From NCBI GenBank assembly GCA_025716815.1, contig JAIXMN010000042.1:1-64000 (forward strand): a stretch of DNA of 64,000 nucleotides, read 5' to 3'. The position numbers and the translations under genes are program-made. The DNA comes from Dichotomocladium elegans (taxonomy: Eukaryota; Mucoromycota; Mucoromycetes; Mucorales; Lichtheimiaceae). Below the pieces are notes generated by a model. It was not told the DNA's origin, ran no database searches, and was given only the letters and a program-made list of their open reading frames with translations. This document shows positions 59,899 to 64,000 of the stretch, in pieces. How positions within the stretch are numbered: the stretch's first letter is position 1; the number at the start of each line of letters is the position of its first letter.

Positions 59899-61369
59899 TT
59901 ATGGCCGCCTACGGCCTGGCAAGAACGCAACATTACGCGCATCCTTCATCAATGCGGGCAGATTGCGGCGCTGTTGGGTTCGGAACGGTGAATCGTCGCG
60001 TTCGAGTGTACCAGGATGCTGGTGTGTTACGTGGATACCGAGCTCATCGGCCACGGTGTCATCGTAAAGGTGTCGAACAAGCAATTCGTGAACGTGGGGC
60101 GATAATTTCTTGATGGATACAATCGCGAGAGGAATGATAGCGTCTGCTCGAAGAGCAGGTAGTTTGCGCAGGATGCGGATAGGACTAGAGAGCAGAGCGA
60201 GGGATGGAGACAAGAGACGATAACATTAAGTACTCGAGCGGCATTTTTTTCATCTGCCATATACCTAGAACTCGCCATAATGTCATCTCGCACAAGCGCC
60301 AGCTGAGCTACAATGAAGAGTATATTGAGATGGAAGCCAAAGGCGAACATGAAATCCCAAAGTTTCAGCAGTTCTGGCAAGGATGGCGTGCATGCAGAGA
60401 ATGTCAAGACGGCTAGGATGCAGCAGAATCCGTAAGTATGCGTGACGCGTGCCTGATTGCGCTCTTTGAACACAGCTTACATGGGAAAGCATACATGCTT
60501 GCAGTCAGGCCTTTGCCCATCAAGAAGCCAAAGAGCTCAGGGTCGAGTGTCCGCAAGCACATATCGACGAGCTATCACAAGCAGAAGGGGAAGAGGTGAG
60601 GGGAAAGGTGAGCTTAGCACGATTTCTTTGTTACCTTGATACCACAATGAACGCCCTTGAGGGACGATTGAACATAAAGAGGACACCATTGCCACAAGAA
60701 GCGCGAGAAGGTAAAAAAGGCTTCCATTTCAGGCAGGACCATCAAGAAGGGCGCTGCGAGCACGTTCATGCCCTGAACATAGCCGAGCTCGTCCGTTGGT
60801 GTGGGAGAAGGTCCTTCACACTGATGCTGCTGTTGCTGAAGAGTAGACCGAAGCTGTAAATCTTCGGATGAATCCTCCAGACGGCCATCTTTGTATGCAT
60901 ACGGATTTGTGAGCGCACAACGAGATATGCATCTTGCTTTCTTTTACCTTGGCCGCTTATCCATACGAAAGCATTTAATACTCGAATCAGCATGGCCTCG
61001 GAGACCTGTTCACTAAAGGCCACATCGGTGGTCATCGTGCGCGCAGTGTCGTTGCGGATCTTTGCGTCCATGGGACTGGATCCGCGCTGCACGAGGCCAA
61101 TGTAACATGACGCCGAGACATCGTGATGGCTCAGGCCAAGCATGATTTTCCAGATCCATCCACGAAGCTTTGTTCTCAAAAAGAAACTTTAATACTCCCT
61201 CCCCACACACCTTCGACGTCGGGTGGAAAGGGGAGGCGTTGGGCATGATTACCTCGACAGGACAAGGGGTAGAGGACAGAACTAGCCAGCGAAGGTCCAT
61301 CAGACTGGACATCATGTCATCCACCGACGCATGCCGTCTTTTCAGAATTTGGGAGTACTGCGTTTGCAT
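59899..61369 (-). CDS. BUB2: TBC-domain spindle-checkpoint GAP subunit, Bub2 type
   Basis: Exons run from ATG 61369 to a stop at 59899; introns are short. N terminus: MQTQYSQILKRRHASVDD and DLRWLVLSSTPCPVE, then spliced LRGWIWKIMLGLS. The TBC core has GPS-like GSSPMDAKIRNDTARTM, DVAFSEQVSEAMLIRVLNAFVW, GYVQGMNVLAAPFL and a later LTFSACTPSLPELLKLWDFMFAFGFHLN. It ends with LRKLPALRADAIIPLAIVSIKKLSPHVHELLVRHLYDD. The order and the LWDFMFAFGFHLN motif identify Bub2 (S. pombe Cdc16). With Bfa1/Byr4 it acts as GAP for Tem1/Spg1 and restrains the mitotic exit or septation network. The TBC arginine finger in the usual IRxDxxRT reads IRNDTARTM, keeping the Arg. Confidence 0.88.
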
Positions 61370-61502
61370 GTGAAGTTTGTCGAGAAAGAAGGGGAGGGGG
61401 TATCATCCTTCGCGAGGACTTTATTTTCTATGGAGATGGGATAGATCAACAATGAATCTCTCGATACGTGCAAGCCCGATCTCAGAACACAAAGACTCTG
61501 CT

Positions 61503-62292
61503 CTATGATTGCATCATATTGCGACCACGTCGTGGGTCGCCTCGGCCGCGAACGCGCGTGTGCCCTCGCCAGTGTTGCTGCTGCGGACCCGGTGATGGTC
61601 GGCGATCAACAAACATTGGCATCATGGATGTCTGCTGTTGCTGCTGATGGTGGTGTTGCTGTTGTTGCTGTTGCTGTGCACCTGTCTGAAACGTAGACGA
61701 TGAGTGCTTCTGTTGTTGTTGTTGTTGTTGTTGTTGAAGCTCCAACGCTGCCTGCTCCGAAAAGTTGGGTTTCTCAATAAACGGAAACGTGTCTTGGCCA
61801 AGACGTCTGATCTTTGTCACACGCAAGGCCCCTATTTCCAGCGTGCCTTTCCTTATCCTTGATTCTCTGTATAAGGGGCGCAGATGAATCATTGTAGAAC
61901 AGGAAGGCCAGAAAAAAAAAAAGAGACAGGAGGAAATTGCTTACGCATTGGTAAGGCGCAGAATGTCGCCATTTTTGATGCATTGACCGCGCTCGCCCCA
62001 GACGCTTAAAAGGATGGCTCCCGTCTTGTCTGCTACCGTAAACTTATAAATCGGTTCGCCGGTTCGTGTAATGAAGGGATCACCCTCTGCATCAGAGAAA
62101 GGGCTGTCAACATTTTCAGTCTTTTCTTCCTCGTGTGCAGGTGGACTGTCGCGCAAAAGAAAGAATACCTTTCTGAAGCACAATGACATCGCAGTCGAGG
62201 TTGTGGAGCATTGGTTTCACATCTTTTAGAAGCTTTGTGGATGTTGGTATGGCAGTGGAATGATTAGACATAGACGAAGCAGGAGCTGCCAT
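61503..62292 (-). CDS. Single-stranded DNA-binding OB-fold protein, SOSS-B/NABP type
   Basis: Three exons: 62292 to about 62170 (MAAPASSMSNHST..., HNLDCDVIVLQK), about 62092-61949 (EGDPFITRTGEPIYKFTVADKTGAILLSVWG... GDILRLTNA) and about 61892-61503, phases matching. The OB fold follows human NABP1/2: KVADKTGSI, WGERGQCIKNGDILRLT and PFIEKPNFSEQ near the end of the domain. The C-terminal half is Gln/His-rich with two Gln runs, then an RG-rich tail (HTRVRGRGDPRRGRN). In animals this protein joins the SOSS complex, which binds ssDNA in double-strand break repair and also works with Integrator. Budding yeast lacks it. The region after LTNA is shorter than in animals. Confidence 0.85.
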
Positions 62293-62415
62293 TGAGTGGC
62301 TACTTTAATGATAATCAATAATAATAAAATAAGAAATGAAGGAAAGTGGGGTGGGAGCAGGGGGTAATTTTTCAAATGCAAATGTTTTTTTGGAAGAGCG
62401 GGTTGTGAGTGTACA

Positions 62416-63772
62416 TCATACAGTTACTTTCCAGAATACAACGTGTTGGAGAAGGTATCGCATCAGGTCCTTTGTTTTTGGACCCATGTAATCAACAGCG
62501 ATGAGGGCCAAAGGGGACCGTCGCCGCCAGAGGATCAGGAAGACGAGGAGGAGGACAAGACTGTTGATGAACGTATGCTTTGCGACGGTCTTGATGAGGC
62601 CCCAGGCTGACCAAGACCTCAGCCTTCGGTCGCGCTTGTCACGTTCGGCCATGCTTTTCCGGACCATGTCGAGTTGCTCTGCCAACGCCGTCACTTCTGT
62701 TTGCAGGCTTTCGAGGGCGCGTTCGGAATGCGGGTAGGTTGGCGGGTAGCTCGTCGGTGAGGTGATGCATAGCGACGCTGTCGTAGCTGCCACTTCGCGA
62801 TCTGCCGTTTCGGTGTCTGACATGCCAGCAGCATCGTTCAGAAAGTCGTTGGGCCTAACATATCGGTTGCGCTTTGCCGTAGCAGGATAGTTACTGATGC
62901 TGATGCTACCAATGCTCCCTTGGTGAGTTTTCTTGTGGGGCTGATGGTGGTGATAGGGAGGCGAGAGGTCTGGGGTGTCGGGGAAATTTCTATGTGTGCT
63001 TGGATTGGAGGCGAAGGTGGCGAGAGAAGGCGTTGGATAGCTTTCATAACATTGTTGCTGTTGCTGCTCAGGAGAGAGCGATAAATCCGAAGACTCTAGT
63101 TGATGCGGTCCGAGATGAGCAAGGTAATACTCTTCTTTCTCGGTTTCCTCGGGATCCCACGCATCAACATACAAATCTTCTACATATACATCTGTGAGTC
63201 CCCGGGCATCGGCTGTTTTTGTTCTAGACTTCGTATATATACATGTACTTACCTTCTGCATCAGGAGCTGGGTCTATTTTCATTTCAATAAAACAAAGAG
63301 CTTCCCTGAAATAGGGTGTTTGTTCATGGTCAGGGTATCGATTGATGAACTAAAGAGAGAGAAAATAAACACGGTGAGTCACCGGCACCTCCCCCGCATA
63401 TAGAGAAACCCAATAGGCACTTGCCTCGACCAGGAGTTCGATAAGAGTGTTGACATAGAGACGTTGAGCCTCTACAGGGCTGATGCCTTGTCGCTGGTCC
63501 CATGCTTTCCTAAGAGGAAGAAGAGATAGTTGAATTGGGGCGCTAAAAAGTGAAGACAGACTTCGTTACCATTTAGCATAACGACCCATTTGACGGGACG
63601 AGGGCCGGGGCATAACGCAGTCGCCCTGGGTTGCTTGCTTGTAAAGACCATAGAGGTTGAGTTTATCTGCGGCCGTCGGTTGCAGAGCGTCGTGATCGGA
63701 AAGGGAGCGGACGACATTAAGGGCGCGGCAGAACTGAATTTGGGTTGTATACGAAACGGTGGAAATGGGCAT
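62416..63772 (-). CDS. Acyl-CoA-binding tail-anchored protein (ACBD4/5-like)
   Basis: Several exons from ATG 63772 to a stop at 62416. The N-terminal acyl-CoA-binding domain reads FCRALNVVRSLSDHD, PTAADKLNLYGLYKQATQGDC, YAKWKAWDQRQGISPVEAQR and YVNTLIELLVE, the full ACBP pattern including the YKQAT and KWKAW ligand residues. A disordered Gln/His/Pro-rich middle follows, then a coiled coil (SLQTEVTALAEQLDMVRKSM) and one span near the C terminus (SLVLLLVFLILW) flanked by basic residues. This is the architecture of ACBD5-type tail-anchored proteins. In animals and fungi these bind very long acyl-CoA at peroxisomes or ER contact sites. The location here is inferred. Confidence 0.87.
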
Positions 63773-64000
63773 GATGACTGTTAGAAAGGAAAGAATCAGG
63801 AATGTTGACGACCAGCAAAAGAGAGTCGGTGCATTTGCGATGAGTCAACAATAACAGGCTTTGTTGGCTGCGAAAAAAAGGGCGGGCCTGGTGACTTTGT
63901 GGGGAGAGAGAGAGTAATCCTTTTTTTCCTAAAGTGATGGAAACTCCCCCCTCTTCTCTCCCACGCCTTGCTAAAAATAATCCGCTGGTCCGTGTGTCTT
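63773..64000. other. Intergenic region at window end
   Basis: This is the upstream region of the acyl-CoA-binding protein gene. A GAGAGA tract lies at 63903-63914 and a CT-rich stretch follows. No further gene starts before the window ends. Confidence 0.4.

Noticed and set aside
1..64000. CRISPR arrays, prokaryotic operons, ribosome binding sites and prophage features
   Set aside because: The window is eukaryotic (spliced genes, polyadenylation-type signals). No regularly spaced identical repeats were seen.

Overview
This is a nuclear genomic window from a filamentous fungus, most likely Mucoromycota (Mucorales or a close relative). Genes are broken by short introns (about 55-100 nt), intergenic spacers are compact, leaders are CT-rich, and many proteins carry long Gln, His, Ala and Ser runs. 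The gene set is typical fungal housekeeping: a P5A ATPase, glycogen debranching enzyme, homoserine kinase, homogentisate dioxygenase, BUB2 and a Gcn4-type bZIP. The species call rests on general resemblance, not on a database search. Gene models were assembled by eye from reading frames joined at splice sites, so splice junctions are predictions.

Layout. Positions 1-7000 are transposon-derived: a decayed Helitron (about 900-5280, minus strand) and a decayed Tc1/mariner-type DDE element (about 6040-6800). Positions 7548-13000 hold three plus-strand genes: a four-span membrane protein, a Gcn4/Cpc1-like bZIP factor with two upstream ORFs, and a MYND-SET protein. A 13-exon P5A ATPase (SPF1/ATP13A1 type, 18079-13720) faces them. 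Positions 18712-21190 are a PIF/Harbinger element with a transposase ORF and a Myb/SANT-like ORF, followed by an unrecognised 349-residue ORF (22708-21659). Then come an OTUD6-type deubiquitinase and an SLC10A7/RCH1-type transporter on the minus strand, the latter divergent from an eight-exon glycogen debranching enzyme (28296-33809).

From 34 kb to the end every recognised gene lies on the minus strand: a GCK-III/Ste20 kinase, a conserved hypothetical gene, an H2C2 zinc-binding (integrase-like) protein, a long Rap-GAP protein, a type I Cys-rich membrane protein, homoserine kinase, a coiled-coil protein, homogentisate 1,2-dioxygenase, BUB2, an SSB/SOSS-B OB-fold protein and an acyl-CoA-binding tail-anchored protein. 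Two gene-poor stretches (about 46.2-49.4 and 55.4-57.9 kb) show nothing I can name.

The genes do not form an obvious cluster or single pathway. The points most worth following up are the two-uORF leader of the Gcn4-like gene, the nearly complete two-ORF Harbinger element, the orphan 349-residue ORF beside it, two GC-AG introns, and the H2C2 protein that looks like a domesticated integrase domain. I did not find a clearly novel multi-gene system.
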